A DNA stretch of 64,000 nucleotides, from contig JAEYMU010000056.1 in the NCBI GenBank assembly GCA_023407175.1, forward strand, positions 414,482-478,481, in the 5' to 3' direction. Of the stretch, positions 7,643 to 17,890 are shown in pieces. Source of the stretch: Bacillota bacterium (lineage in GTDB: Bacteria; Bacillota_A; Clostridia; Lachnospirales; Lachnospiraceae). Below the pieces are notes generated by a model. It worked only from the letters and a program-made list of their open reading frames with translations. It ran no database searches and was not told the origin of the DNA. Position 1 is the first letter of the stretch. Every line of letters begins with the position of its first letter. The translations under genes and the position numbers were made by a program.

Positions 7643-9331
7643 ATGGATGCATTTTTTTTGAAGCTGCTGAATATGAACATTGCCACAAGCTGGCTGATTA
7701 TGGCGATATTTGTGCTGCGACTGTTTATGAAAAGGACCCCGAAGCGGATTGCGTACATACTTTGGGGGATGGTTGCGGTCCGTCTGATTTTTCCGTTCTC
7801 TTTTGAAAGCGTATTCAGCTTGATACCGAGTGCGGAAACCATACCGGTTCAAGGTGTTTTTGCGGATAATTCTGATGCTGCAAATAACCCGTATCATTTT
7901 CAGCTGCAAACCGGTATTCAGGCTATCGATCGGGCCGTTAATCCTGTTACCCGGAAAACGACCGGCTCCTCGATGCGTTCAGGCATTGAAATCCTTGCAT
8001 GGATCTGGCTGGCAGGAGCTGTCCTGTTATTCCTGTATGCAATTATCAGCTATCTGTGGATGCGGCGCAGGGTGCGGGAGGCTGCTCTTTTGCAGGATAA
8101 CATCTGGCTCTGTGATGCCGTGAAATCTCCGTTTATTTTAGGCATTATCAGACCCCGGATTTATCTGCCCTCCGGTATAGCCGAAGAACAGATGAAATAT
8201 GTAACCGCTCATGAGCGGACTCATTTAAAACATAGGGATCATTGGTGGAAGCCGCTGGGATTTCTACTGCTGGCGCTATATTGGTTCAATCCGCTGGTAG
8301 GAGCGGCGTATCTTCTGTTCTGCCGGGATATTGAACTTGCCTGCGATGAAGCGGTAATCAAAAATATGAAGCTTGATGAAAAGAAAGCCTATTCCCATGC
8401 ACTGGTATCCTGCAGTATGCAGCGGAACATGGTGATGGTTTGCCCCCTTGCTTTCGGTGAGGTCGGCGTAAAGGAAAGGATTAAAGCTGTGTTAAATTAT
8501 AAGAAACCTGCGTTTTGGACTGTTGTAGCAGCCATTGCTGTCTGCATTATTGTTGCAATTTGTTTCTTAACGAATCCAAAGGAGCAGGATAAACCCAATG
8601 AGACGCCGTCGCAGGAAACCGATGCTTCGGAATACGACAAATCTATAACCGAACCGCTGGAAGAAACCGATGATTCCCGACACAACGAACCTATAGCAGA
8701 ACCGTCGGAGGAAACCGATGATGCGGAATACAGCGATCCTATAGCAGAACCGTCAGAGGAAACCGACGCTTCCGGATACGACAAGCTTATTGCCATGGCA
8801 AGAGATGCGCTCGAAAATTTTGACGGTAACTATCCGGAAGAGCAGCCCTTCAGCAGCGTAATTTATCAGAACTGGGACTATGAAACGCTTGGTTATCTGA
8901 TAAGAGATCTGGATGGAAATGGCATTGATGAACTCATATTCGGCGCAAATACTGATGGCTGGGATAAAGATGGTGGCTGGGATGGCATCGTCTATGACAT
9001 CTATACGACAGTAAACGGTGAAGTGTTCCGTGTGCTGGACGGATGGGAACGAAACCGATATTATCTCTGTGAAAACGGCTGCATTGCCAATGAGGGCTCA
9101 AGTAGCGCTTTTGAGTCCAGCTACAGCTATTATCGATATAATGGAACCGAATTGACCCTGGTGGAATCTGTTTTATATAACAGTCTGCATGATGAAGAAA
9201 ATCCATGGTTTTATTCAACCGAGGAGGAACCTGATATTAATAATGCCGAACCGATCAGTACAGACAAAGCCTCTGAGATTATGAATAAATATGTACATGA
9301 ACATCCACAATACACACCCTTTGTTGAATAA
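7643..9331 (+). CDS. M56-family (BlaR1-like) membrane metallopeptidase with a non-PBP C-terminal sensor region
   Basis: The 562-residue protein has hydrophobic segments near 12-28, 36-56 and 117-138, and the zinc motif HERTH (190-194) with ELACDE (231-236), diagnostic of M56 peptidases. Further hydrophobic segments lie near 204-226 and 291-309. After the last comes a 16-residue acidic repeat rich in EPSEETD (about 325-380). The final, presumably extracellular, 180 residues contain DLDGNGIDEL (422-431), an EF-hand or FG-GAP-like loop, and many aromatic residues. The SxxK, SxN and KTG motifs of the BlaR1 penicillin-binding sensor are absent. It is 2 bases after the BlaI-type repressor and should cleave or signal to it. 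The sensed ligand is unknown; a metal ion or a carbohydrate is possible. Confidence 0.88.
   Translation: MDAFFLKLLNMNIATSWLIMAIFVLRLFMKRTPKRIAYILWGMVAVRLIFPFSFESVFSLIPSAETIPVQGVFADNSDAANNPYHFQLQTGIQAIDRAVNPVTRKTTGSSMRSGIEILAWIWLAGAVLLFLYAIISYLWMRRRVREAALLQDNIWLCDAVKSPFILGIIRPRIYLPSGIAEEQMKYVTAHERTHLKHRDHWWKPLGFLLLALYWFNPLVGAAYLLFCRDIELACDEAVIKNMKLDEKKAYSHALVSCSMQRNMVMVCPLAFGEVGVKERIKAVLNYKKPAFWTVVAAIAVCIIVAICFLTNPKEQDKPNETPSQETDASEYDKSITEPLEETDDSRHNEPIAEPSEETDDAEYSDPIAEPSEETDASGYDKLIAMARDALENFDGNYPEEQPFSSVIYQNWDYETLGYLIRDLDGNGIDELIFGANTDGWDKDGGWDGIVYDIYTTVNGEVFRVLDGWERNRYYLCENGCIANEGSSSAFESSYSYYRYNGTELTLVESVLYNSLHDEENPWFYSTEEEPDINNAEPISTDKASEIMNKYVHEHPQYTPFVE
8615..8794 (+). repeat. 48-bp in-frame tandem repeat in the M56 peptidase gene
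   Basis: The sequence GAAACCGA starts a new unit at 8615, 8663, 8711 and 8759, an exact 48-base period (16 residues: ETD....YDxxIxEPxE). The fourth unit is partial. The repeat forms a flexible acidic linker between the last membrane segment and the extracellular domain. Copy number may vary between strains. Confidence 0.85.
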
Positions 9332-9353
9332 GGTATGGATGCCGGCGGAAACA

Positions 9354-9402
9354 GACGGGGGAATAGCTCCTGGTAAACCAAGCCTTAAGCTCTTCCCCCG
9401 CC
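9354..9402. terminator. Terminator hairpin after the M56 gene
   Basis: The arms GACGGGGGAATAGCT and AGCTCTTCCCCCGCC pair over about 15 bases with two mismatches. A T-rich stretch follows on the plus strand at 9414-9422. It separates the operon from the convergent 86-residue gene and may serve both. Confidence 0.7.
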
Positions 9403-9423
9403 TAATCCGGGCCCTTCTTTTAT

Positions 9424-9684
9424 TCAGCTCTTATATATAATTTTTCTAACCGTTTCATATGCTAATCCAAATTCCAAAGCTATCTGTTCCATCGTACAGC
9501 CTCTTTGGTATTGATGCTTTATCTTTTTATTCCTGGTCTCAAAATATTGTTTGGAACCATTTTTTTCTCCCCACTTGAAATGTTCCTCTCCGGTGGGGAT
9601 ATATAAGACCTCTCCGCTGATATGCTTTTGAATTTCAATTAAAAGATGCTCCGGCAATACTTCTGCTGCATTCAAGTATTTCAT
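9424..9684 (-). CDS. CD3324-family small protein, Mor-like helix-turn-helix
   Basis: The 86-residue protein starts MKYLNAAEVLPEHLLIEIQKHI and contains GEVLYIPTGEEHFKWGEKNG, as in the clostridial CD3324 family. Its C-terminal half (about 50-86: TRNKKIKHQYQRGCTMEQIALEFGLAYETVRKII) is a helix-turn-helix resembling the Mor transcription-activator fold. No function has been established as far as I know. It is monocistronic and convergent with the BlaI/M56 operon. It is probably a small DNA-binding regulator (inference). Confidence 0.8.
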   Translation of the reverse strand: MKYLNAAEVLPEHLLIEIQKHISGEVLYIPTGEEHFKWGEKNGSKQYFETRNKKIKHQYQRGCTMEQIALEFGLAYETVRKIIYKS

Positions 9685-9910
9685 ACAATCCGCTCCTTAT
9701 TTATCGTTACTAAATAAGTGCAGAGCACAGCAGACAGTAATCTATTGTCCCATACAGAATAGTTACTATCGCTTACTCTGCATGGGATAATACTTGATCT
9801 AAACTATTTCGCAATATTATTCTAACCTTCATACGCTTCTCACCCCCCGCTTAGCATACTCTTTCTTATAGAACCATATACCATATGGCAGGCGGTGTCA
9901 ATCAGGCTTC

Positions 9911-11149
9911 TTAATTATGGCTTGTCTTTTCCTTCGGTACAATCAGAAAGACACAGAAGCCAACAATAAAAAGAGGTATAATCGACAGAATGCTTAATCT
10001 GGCATTCCCGGTCAGGGATGTTGTCAGAGCCATTACTCCCGGACCGATAATCGCCGAGAATTTGCCGAATATATTATAAAACCCGAAAAACTCATTGGAA
10101 TTTTCCTTGGGAACAAGCTTCGCGTAATAGGATCTGCTAAGGGACTGAATACCGCCCTGAGCTGAGCCTATCATCGCTCCCAGAATAAAGATATGCCATA
10201 CAGAGGATATAAAATAAGCGGCAATGCAGGAAATGATATATGTAATAATTCCGGCAATAATCATAGTTCTTGTGGAATATTTTTTAGCCAGGTTACCATA
10301 CAGGATTGCAAAGGGAAATGCGATAATCTGTATAATCAGCAAGATTCCAAGGAGTGCAAAGGTATCGAGAGCATCCGCTCCCAGCACCGAAGTTGCATAG
10401 GGTACCACCATCTTGATGATTGTATCCACACCGTCAATATAGAAAAAATAGGCCAGCAGGAAAATAACAATATGCTTATAATGAAGAATATTCTTCAATG
10501 TAGCAAACAGCCTTTTAAAGCTGTTGAAAACCGGGCGGGGCTCCGGCTCAATATAGTATTTCTGCTTTACGTCCTTAAGGATCGGTACTGTAAACAGTGC
10601 CCACCAAAGGGCGGTGATCATAAATCCGAACTGATACCCGATCGCCTTGTCCATTCCCATCAGGAAAATCAAAGCGAGACTGATGCCGAAGGGAATTACA
10701 CTAAAGATATATCCAAAGGCAAATCCCCTGGAGGATACCCTATCCATTCTCTCATCAGTTGTAACATCCACTAAAAATGCATCATAGAAGATTAAGGAGC
10801 CGCTGAAGCCTAATACAGACAGGACAAAGAACAGAATCAGCAGCTGCCACTGGCCGCTGGAGGGCGGCACAAACGCAAGCGCAGCTGTGGTTACGATACC
10901 CAGGATGGCAAAAAACAGGAAAAAGCGCTTTTTCTTATCCTTGTAATCTGCAATGGTACCCAAAATCGGACTTAGAACTGCTATGATAATACTTGCAAAC
11001 GAATTAAAATATCCTAAATCCATGCTGCTTTTTACATTATCGAACATACCGAATACAATCGGCAAAAGAGCTGTTGTCACAGCCATAGAGTAAGCCGAAT
11101 TTCCGCAATCATATAAGATCCATGATCTTTCTTCCTTGCTTAATTTCAT
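9911..11149 (-). CDS. MFS transporter, UMF1/Atg22-like
   Basis: The 412-residue membrane protein has about twelve hydrophobic segments. It begins KLSKEERSWILYDCGNSAYSMAV, the signature opening of the UMF1 (Atg22-like) branch of MFS permeases. DYKDKKKRFFLFF is the family's loop 2-3. The start at 11149 is chosen because AAGGGG lies 8 bases upstream; a frame extending to 11167 lacks a ribosome site. Substrates of bacterial UMF1 proteins are mostly unknown; efflux of amino acids or small metabolites is possible. A TATAAT box lies about 45 bases upstream, though its -35 is weak. The gene appears monocistronic. Confidence 0.88.
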   Translation of the reverse strand: MKLSKEERSWILYDCGNSAYSMAVTTALLPIVFGMFDNVKSSMDLGYFNSFASIIIAVLSPILGTIADYKDKKKRFFLFFAILGIVTTAALAFVPPSSGQWQLLILFFVLSVLGFSGSLIFYDAFLVDVTTDERMDRVSSRGFAFGYIFSVIPFGISLALIFLMGMDKAIGYQFGFMITALWWALFTVPILKDVKQKYYIEPEPRPVFNSFKRLFATLKNILHYKHIVIFLLAYFFYIDGVDTIIKMVVPYATSVLGADALDTFALLGILLIIQIIAFPFAILYGNLAKKYSTRTMIIAGIITYIISCIAAYFISSVWHIFILGAMIGSAQGGIQSLSRSYYAKLVPKENSNEFFGFYNIFGKFSAIIGPGVMALTTSLTGNARLSILSIIPLFIVGFCVFLIVPKEKTSHN

Positions 11150-11234
11150 AATGAAATCCCCTTGCATTTTTTATTACCTTCATTATAACATACTGCCGGA
11201 AATAAAAAGCAAAATGTATGTAAAATTCAAGTAA

Positions 11235-12221
11235 TTATCCTTTTAATTTTTCTTCTAAAAATGCAAAGATTTCCGTATAATACTCCGTTATTATTTCTGT
11301 GCCCGAATTATATATCTCATGCTTCGATTCCGGCAGCCGTACCAGTTTAGTATTCTCAGTCTTTCTGGCAAATGCAAGCTGGCCTCCCGATTTAACCGTT
11401 GTATCCCTGCCGGCCTGAAACATCAGAATCGGCGTCTTAATTAACCCTGCCTGCTTGTGCAGCTTTCGCAGAGCCCTTAGACTGGCCAAAGCCCAGGCAC
11501 AGGAAGCTCCATAGGTTTGATACTGCTTATCCTGCTGCCGTTTTGAAAAAATATGTTGGTATCTTGCCTCGGACAGACAGCTGCTTCTTTTAAAATCTGC
11601 AATCCCGTCAAAGCCCCCATGGCCTGGCGCATAGCTTTTCTCTATTCGCAATAGCTTGATTAATAACAGTAAAAACCACACAATTGCTGTCGGTACCATA
11701 CCAAAATTCATCTCCAGCATGGGAGATGACAATATGGCGCAGGAGAAAATATCAGGATGCTGCTCCAGATACAGGGCGGCTATGGCTCCTCCCATAGAAT
11801 GTGCATACAACACCAGCTTTTTATGCCTGTTCTCCTTCACTACGATTTTTGTAATAAAGCTGTGAAAATCCTGAACATATTCCTCATAGGAATGGATATA
11901 CACCTTGCCCCCATCCTCCACCATTCTTTCTGAATATCCATGTCCCCGGTGATCAAGAATATATACCGTGTATCCGGCCTGGAAGAAATAAAAGATTACT
12001 TCCTCGAATTTTTGCGTAAATTCACAAAAGCCGTGGGAAATTACGATCGCGGCCTTCTCCTGCGGATTTTCATAGCATTCGTAATAGAGCCTTGCATCAT
12101 CAAAGCTCTTGAAATAGCCGGTCTTCCGGTTTTGTTCCAGTATGGGGCGAACCAGCTGCTCCATCTGCCCGAAATAATCCTCTTCTTTAATAAAGCTCAA
12201 TTCAGGAATCAACCCTTCCAT
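11235..12221 (-). CDS. Alpha/beta hydrolase, monoacylglycerol-lipase/lysophospholipase-like
   Basis: The protein has 328 residues from the start at 12221, where AGGAAGG lies 5 bases upstream; the frame also extends to 12245. The alpha/beta-hydrolase core includes VISHGFCEF (oxyanion region), ILDHRGHGYSER and the nucleophile elbow AHSMGGAIAA. ILMFQAGRDTTV (acid) and SKHEIYNSG (histidine) complete the triad. The DHRGHGxS and HSMGG motifs are those of Hydrolase_4 lipases. No signal peptide is evident. It lies 10 bases downstream of the glycerophosphodiester phosphodiesterase gene on the same strand. The two probably form a lipid-turnover operon that releases fatty acids and glycerol phosphate (inference). 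Confidence 0.88.
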   Translation of the reverse strand: MEGLIPELSFIKEEDYFGQMEQLVRPILEQNRKTGYFKSFDDARLYYECYENPQEKAAIVISHGFCEFTQKFEEVIFYFFQAGYTVYILDHRGHGYSERMVEDGGKVYIHSYEEYVQDFHSFITKIVVKENRHKKLVLYAHSMGGAIAALYLEQHPDIFSCAILSSPMLEMNFGMVPTAIVWFLLLLIKLLRIEKSYAPGHGGFDGIADFKRSSCLSEARYQHIFSKRQQDKQYQTYGASCAWALASLRALRKLHKQAGLIKTPILMFQAGRDTTVKSGGQLAFARKTENTKLVRLPESKHEIYNSGTEIITEYYTEIFAFLEEKLKG

Positions 12222-12231
12222 CTTTTCCTTC

Positions 12232-12960
12232 CTATTCATCCACAACCCTTCGGCCTAAATCAGGATAATTTGTAATCATCACTTCAATTCCGCGGTCACA
12301 TAGCATTCTCATATCCTCCAGATCATTTACCGTCCAGGCCCGCACAGCAATGCCTCTTGCTTTACAGTCCTCGATAAAATTAGGATATTGCAGGTTATAG
12401 AGAGCCGGGTGCAGAGCTTCTATTCCATATCTTGCCGCATATCCCGGCATATCCAGATACCCGTCCTCATATAAAAAGCCCGCTTTCACCCAGGGGTCCA
12501 GCGTCTTCAGCCGCATCACCGAATAGTGATTGAAGGAGGAATAAATCGTGCGCTCCTTAAGCCCCATCCTATTGATTAAATCCATGACCTTTTCTTCTAA
12601 GTTTTCATAGAACACAATACTGTTTTTTAATTCAACATTAATCACCAATTCCGTATCCTTAATGAGTGAACATACCTCCTGCAGGGTTGGAATTCTCACC
12701 TTGCCGTATTCAGGAAATTTTTTATTCACATTCAGTTTACTCAATTCTTCATAGGTAAAATCCTTTACCTTCCCGCTTCCGTTACTGACACGATTAACCG
12801 TTTCATCATGTATAATGACAAGCTCTCCGTCCTTCGTCATCTGTACATCAAGCTCTATGCCATCCGCTTTCAGCTCAATTGCTTTTTGAAAGGCCGCAAG
12901 GGTATTCTCCGGAGCATATCCGCAGGCACCTCTGTGGGCCCATACTGAGGTTTTTTTCAT
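12232..12960 (-). CDS. Glycerophosphodiester phosphodiesterase
   Basis: The 242-residue protein shows the GDPD signature near the N-terminus: AHRGACGYAPENTLAAF, then GIELDVQMTKDGELVIIHDETVNR. The HR, E-x-D and HD residues that bind metal and substrate are present. TIP-barrel elements ELVINVELK, IYSSFNHYSV and VRAWTVND follow in family order. There is no signal peptide, so it is a cytosolic enzyme that hydrolyses glycerophosphodiesters to glycerol-3-phosphate and an alcohol. Its length is normal. It is the first gene of a two-gene unit with the lipase-like hydrolase. Confidence 0.95.
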   Translation of the reverse strand: MKKTSVWAHRGACGYAPENTLAAFQKAIELKADGIELDVQMTKDGELVIIHDETVNRVSNGSGKVKDFTYEELSKLNVNKKFPEYGKVRIPTLQEVCSLIKDTELVINVELKNSIVFYENLEEKVMDLINRMGLKERTIYSSFNHYSVMRLKTLDPWVKAGFLYEDGYLDMPGYAARYGIEALHPALYNLQYPNFIEDCKARGIAVRAWTVNDLEDMRMLCDRGIEVMITNYPDLGRRVVDE

Positions 12961-13147
12961 CGACTGTCCCTTTCTGAAATTAGCTTTCCATAACCTTCCG
13001 TATTACTATAAACATATCCTCACTACGTTTTTATTATATCATATATTTATGCAGATTAGGAACTCAAGGACTGCGTCCTTTCGTGTATATTATTATATAC
13101 CCCATTGGAATAGATTTCAAAACCTATTCTGTGATATATTTTATTCC

Positions 13148-13176
13148 TTGTAATTTTCCGGTCAATGTATTAGAAT
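13148..13176 (+). promoter_or_regulatory. Probable promoter of the EamA transporter gene
   Basis: TTGTAA (13148-13153) and TAGAAT (13171-13176) are 17 bases apart, about 50 bases before the start codon at 13229. The rest of the 268-base gap before this gene shows nothing else convincing. Confidence 0.55.
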
Positions 13177-13228
13177 GAGTCTAATTGCCTGTACAACAAA
13201 TTACATAATAAGATGAGGTGTTCTATTC

Positions 13229-14149
13229 ATGAAACAAAATTCGTTACTTGGAGAAGCCATGCTGCTCCTTTCCGCTTTTATCTGGGGTATTGCCTTTACC
13301 GCCCAACGGGTCGGAGGCGATATTACCGGCTCTTTTACCTTCAATGCGGTGCGTATGCTTATCGGCGGCGTTACACTGCTCCCGGTCATCTATCTGCTGC
13401 GTAATAAGAGCGGTCAAAACAAGCAAGAGAACACGGAGAAAAAATGGTTAAAGAATAATAAAAAGCTTATACTCGGCGGTATCCTTTGCGGGACAATATT
13501 GTTTGTCGCCTGTAATCTGCAGCAAATCGGCCTAAGCTATTCCACTGCATCAAAAGCAGGCTTCATTACTGCTTTGTATATCATTATTGTTCCTGTGCTG
13601 GGTATATTATTCAAAAAGCGTCCCGGCATAACCCTGTGGATCAGCATATTGATCGCTTTATGCGGTATGTACTTACTTTGTATCACGGACAGCTTTAAGA
13701 TTGCTCCCGGAGATATTCTGCTGATTCTAAGTGCCCTTTCCTTCTCCTTACATATATTGGCAATCGATCATTTTTCCCCGCTTGTGGATGGTGTCAAGCT
13801 ATCCTGCCTTCAATTTTTTGTGTGCGGTTTGTTCTCCTCCATAGCAATGTTTGCTGTTGAGACTCCTAAGGTTTCCTCCATACTTCACGCCTGGATACCC
13901 TTGCTTTACACAGGTGTTTTATCCTGCGGAGTTGCATACACCTTTCAGATCCTCGGTCAGAAAAGAGTAAATCCTGTCATTGCCTCCTTAATCATGAGTA
14001 TGGAATCGGTATTCTCCGCTCTGGGGGGATGGCTCCTGCTAGGGGAGTCCCTGACCCTTCGGGAATTATCCGGCTGTGTTTTACTTTTCACGGCAATTAT
14101 TCTGGCTCAGATACCTGGGAAAACAAAAAATTGTGAATTACAGGTTTAA
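13229..14149 (+). CDS. EamA-family (drug/metabolite transporter) permease
   Basis: The 306-residue protein has ten hydrophobic segments in two EamA halves. The first opens LGEAMLLLSAFIWGIAFTAQRVG; the second ends VNPVIASLIMSMESVFSALGGWLLLGESL, a hallmark of the DMT superfamily. The start at 13229 has GATGAGGTG about 9 bases upstream. Members export amino acids, nucleosides or other metabolites; the substrate here is not predictable. It stands alone between its promoter and a strong hairpin terminator. Confidence 0.9.
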   Translation: MKQNSLLGEAMLLLSAFIWGIAFTAQRVGGDITGSFTFNAVRMLIGGVTLLPVIYLLRNKSGQNKQENTEKKWLKNNKKLILGGILCGTILFVACNLQQIGLSYSTASKAGFITALYIIIVPVLGILFKKRPGITLWISILIALCGMYLLCITDSFKIAPGDILLILSALSFSLHILAIDHFSPLVDGVKLSCLQFFVCGLFSSIAMFAVETPKVSSILHAWIPLLYTGVLSCGVAYTFQILGQKRVNPVIASLIMSMESVFSALGGWLLLGESLTLRELSGCVLLFTAIILAQIPGKTKNCELQV

Positions 14150-14178
14150 AAGCTATGATGAATAAATGAATATAAAAA

Positions 14179-14220
14179 TGGCTATGTTTTCGATTTATGA
14201 AAAACATAGCCATTATCTTT
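14179..14220 (+). terminator. Terminator of the EamA gene
   Basis: The arms ATGGCTATGTTTT (14179-14191) and AAAACATAGCCAT (14202-14214) pair perfectly, followed by TATCTTTTTATC. The stem is symmetric enough to act on both strands. Confidence 0.8.
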
Positions 14221-14311
14221 TTATCTGGCACTAAAAAATACTTTTATTTTTGTATGTATAGTAATCATAGGCATTCTGATCTCATCTTCTCCTCGGAGGA
14301 CTGTCTAATCC

Positions 14312-14704
14312 TCATTCATCCCCTGGTTGAGAAATCACCTTTTTGACTATAATTTCGATCTTACCAGCCGGAACCTCCCATTCTATAACATTTCCTTCCC
14401 GATATCCCAGGATTGCTGTGCCAAGGGGAGACAGAACAGATATCTCATTTTTACGGACATTTGCATGCTGCGGATAAACCAAAGTGATTTCTTCTTCCTC
14501 ACCATCAACCAGCAGCAAAACCCTGGAATTCATCGTTACTACATTTCTTGATAACTGGATTTTGTTTATAACCTCTGCTTTGTTTATCTCCGCTTCCAGC
14601 TTTTTCAGATAGACGTTCGACTTAAGCTCGCTATATCTGCCTTCCTCAATCAGCTTACTCAGTGTCTCCTTGTCTGCTTGTGTAATATAAATAGGATCAG
14701 CCAC
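14312..14704 (-). CDS. GreA/GreB-like C-terminal domain protein (Rnk-type)
   Basis: The 130-residue protein starts at a GTG (14704) with AGGAGG 6 bases upstream. The C-terminal half matches the Gre C-terminal fold: ITLVYPQHANVRKNEISVLSPLGTAILGYREGNVIEWEVP. The N-terminal helices (about 1-50) are shorter than the GreA coiled coil, as in Rnk. Rnk-type proteins bind RNA polymerase in the secondary-channel region without the acidic cleavage tip (family knowledge). It lies 34 bases after a MerR-type regulator on the same strand and may be co-transcribed with it. Confidence 0.82.
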   Translation of the reverse strand: MADPIYITQADKETLSKLIEEGRYSELKSNVYLKKLEAEINKAEVINKIQLSRNVVTMNSRVLLLVDGEEEEITLVYPQHANVRKNEISVLSPLGTAILGYREGNVIEWEVPAGKIEIIVKKVISQPGDE

Positions 14705-14738
14705 AATTTACCTCCTTCCCTGCAGCATAGATCTTAAA

Positions 14739-15479
14739 TCAGTCATAAATCTCTGCATAAGCTTTATAATAGTCATAATATTTGGTATCACAGGCAGAGA
14801 ATAAATAACGAGCAAAAATATTAGCTATCTTATATCCCTTCTCTTCAAAATATTCCAGATGTGGTTTATAGGCGTCTACTGACGGATTACTATAATCAAC
14901 CTTAAGGATAAAGGACAAAAAAGTAGCCCTTCTGTCCTTCTTCCAGATTATCTCATGATGCTCCGCCGTAGATATGGCCAGCCCTGTCTCTATTTTGTTA
15001 TCAGCCGGATTGTATAACAGGATGCTCTGATATTGATCCTTTATATACACGGACCAGGCCTCAGTATCATCAATGGAAAATGCGTAAATACAGTCATAAT
15101 CCGGCTCTTCCTCCTGATACTGATGTGCAAGCATTCTATTATATTCCCGGATGCAGTGAACCTTTTTATTAATATATTCCTTCGCAGTATATAATTCCTG
15201 GAGCTTTTGATCCAAGTCATGGTCCAGGGCAATCAAGGACTCCTCCAGCTCATCCGGGGACAGCTGCGGCTGCCGCTTCATTTCCTGAAGTGACATTCTT
15301 AAACAACGAAAATGTGCCAAATCAGAGATGGTATACACTGAGCCATGATTATATTTCCGGTAATTATTCACATTATCCCGGGGTAATTTAATCAATCCCT
15401 CACTCTCCCAATAGCGGATCGTTGATTTGGGGATATTTAGAAGCCGGGATATTTCACCGATTGTAAATGTGTTTTTCAT
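14739..15479 (-). CDS. MerR-family transcriptional regulator with a GyrI-like effector region
   Basis: The protein has 246 residues when started at 15479 (GAGGTG 5 bases upstream). An N-terminal MerR winged helix reads FTIGEISRLLNIPKSTIRYWESEGLIKLPRD, followed by a coiled-coil dimerisation helix to about residue 125. The remaining 120 residues are rich in aromatic and acidic positions, a plausible effector-binding part. Its resemblance to GyrI-like domains is tentative. Downstream is the Rnk-like gene, upstream a GNAT gene on the same strand. The target promoter is not evident. Confidence 0.85.
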   Translation of the reverse strand: MKNTFTIGEISRLLNIPKSTIRYWESEGLIKLPRDNVNNYRKYNHGSVYTISDLAHFRCLRMSLQEMKRQPQLSPDELEESLIALDHDLDQKLQELYTAKEYINKKVHCIREYNRMLAHQYQEEEPDYDCIYAFSIDDTEAWSVYIKDQYQSILLYNPADNKIETGLAISTAEHHEIIWKKDRRATFLSFILKVDYSNPSVDAYKPHLEYFEEKGYKIANIFARYLFSACDTKYYDYYKAYAEIYD

Positions 15480-15512
15480 ATGCACCTCATTCATTTGCCA
15501 GTACGGACAATA

Positions 15513-16025
15513 CTATACAAGAATTTGTTTGATATAGCGTTCCAGGGTGATACTGTAAAGCCTGCAATGGGTCAGGTCACTTTCGTAATGAAATCCCGAT
15601 TTTTCAAAGGCTTTTATTGATCTTACATTATTGGGGTGTATTTTTGCAATAATACGGGGTATTCTCCATTGGAAAAATGCCTGTTTTAACCCCTGTTCAA
15701 TAGATTTTGTTCCAAGTCCCTGCCCCCATCGCTTTTCATCTCCGATTACAACCACCATCTCTGCCTCTCCCTTTTTATGAACTAGCTTTATAAAACCGAT
15801 GGGCTTATCATGATTGGACAGTATCATACAAAAGATTCCGTTGCGGTTAAACAAATGTGTCATAATATCCATATTAACTTTCTCGATGATATAGTTAATT
15901 TCAGAGGATATATCGGAGGTTTCATTCAAATATTTCGTTATTTCAGAATTTTTCAGCCATTCTCCGATGATTAAGGCATCCTTTCGTGTTACCTCCTGAG
16001 TTAGTGTTACACTAAATGCTCCCAT
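15513..16025 (-). CDS. GNAT-family N-acetyltransferase (RimJ/RimL-like)
   Basis: The 170-residue protein has a complete GNAT fold. It contains the central strand IFCMILSNHDKPIGFIKLV and the acetyl-CoA loop KRWGQGLGTKSIEQGLKQAFF (Q-G-L-G-T). It ends RIIAKIHPNNVRSIKAFEKSGF, typical of RimJ/RimL-type enzymes. The substrate is unknown. The gene ends 34 bases before the MerR gene on the same strand, so an operon GNAT-MerR-Rnk is plausible. Confidence 0.85.
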   Translation of the reverse strand: MGAFSVTLTQEVTRKDALIIGEWLKNSEITKYLNETSDISSEINYIIEKVNMDIMTHLFNRNGIFCMILSNHDKPIGFIKLVHKKGEAEMVVVIGDEKRWGQGLGTKSIEQGLKQAFFQWRIPRIIAKIHPNNVRSIKAFEKSGFHYESDLTHCRLYSITLERYIKQILV

Positions 16026-16210
16026 TATATCATTCCTTTCATAATATAATAAAAGCCTTTCATAGGATCAGATGTACTATGACGGTTCTTTACTATTATC
16101 AACATTATAAACGTTAAAGTTCCTTTAATGTCAATAGTGCTGCTGTCAAATTCTGTTTTCCAAAAAATATCATTAAAAGACATTTTATAGTCATTTCTTT
16201 AGTTTGCAGA

Positions 16211-16239
16211 TTGCATAAATAAAAGAATACATGTATAAT
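16211..16239 (+). promoter_or_regulatory. Promoter of gdhA
   Basis: TTGCAT (16211-16216) and TATAAT (16234-16239) are 17 bases apart, about 58 bases before the gdhA start codon. The rest of the 272-base gap shows no riboswitch-like fold. Confidence 0.75.
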
Positions 16240-16279
16240 GAAAAAATGCAAATGCAAAGACGTATTTGTAAGTTCTTAA

Positions 16280-17632
<1,353 letters not shown>

Positions 17633-17667
17633 AGCATAAATATTGTAACGAATAGAAACTCCTTGAA

Positions 17668-17718
17668 GGAGCCTTGCATAATAGCTGATTTGGCTATGAA
17701 GCAAAGGCTTCTTTTTTA
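17668..17718 (+). terminator. Terminator of gdhA
   Basis: AGGAGCCTTGC pairs with GCAAAGGCTTCT with one bulge, enclosing a second small stem ATAGC/GCTAT. It is followed by TTTTTTAT. Confidence 0.75.
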
Positions 17719-17799
17719 TCCCCCGCAGCATACCCAAACATTGTATTTCAGCCGCTTAAGCATGGATACATCCATGGAAATATCCCCAATTAATAATGG

Positions 17800-17829
17800 T
17801 TTACTTACCTTCTCTCTATCTGTTATAAT
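17800..17829 (+). promoter_or_regulatory. Possible promoter of the kinase-cyclase operon
   Basis: TTTACT (17800-17805) and TATAAT (17824-17829) are 18 bases apart, about 60 bases before the kinase start. The -35 box is imperfect. Confidence 0.5.
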
Positions 17830-17890
17830 TAGTTGGATTGCACTAAAATCAGATACATTCAGATCATTTATTCCATAATTCGGAGGAGCT

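Noticed and set aside
9043..9331. DLDGNGIDEL-type loop and acidic tail suggesting a dockerin
   Set aside because: Dockerins need two such loops about 22 residues apart with conserved lysine/arginine contacts; only one is present and the protein is a membrane peptidase.
7263..9331. Beta-lactam resistance operon
   Set aside because: The repressor/peptidase pair is of the Bla type, but no beta-lactamase or PBP2a gene is present and the sensor lacks penicillin-binding motifs.
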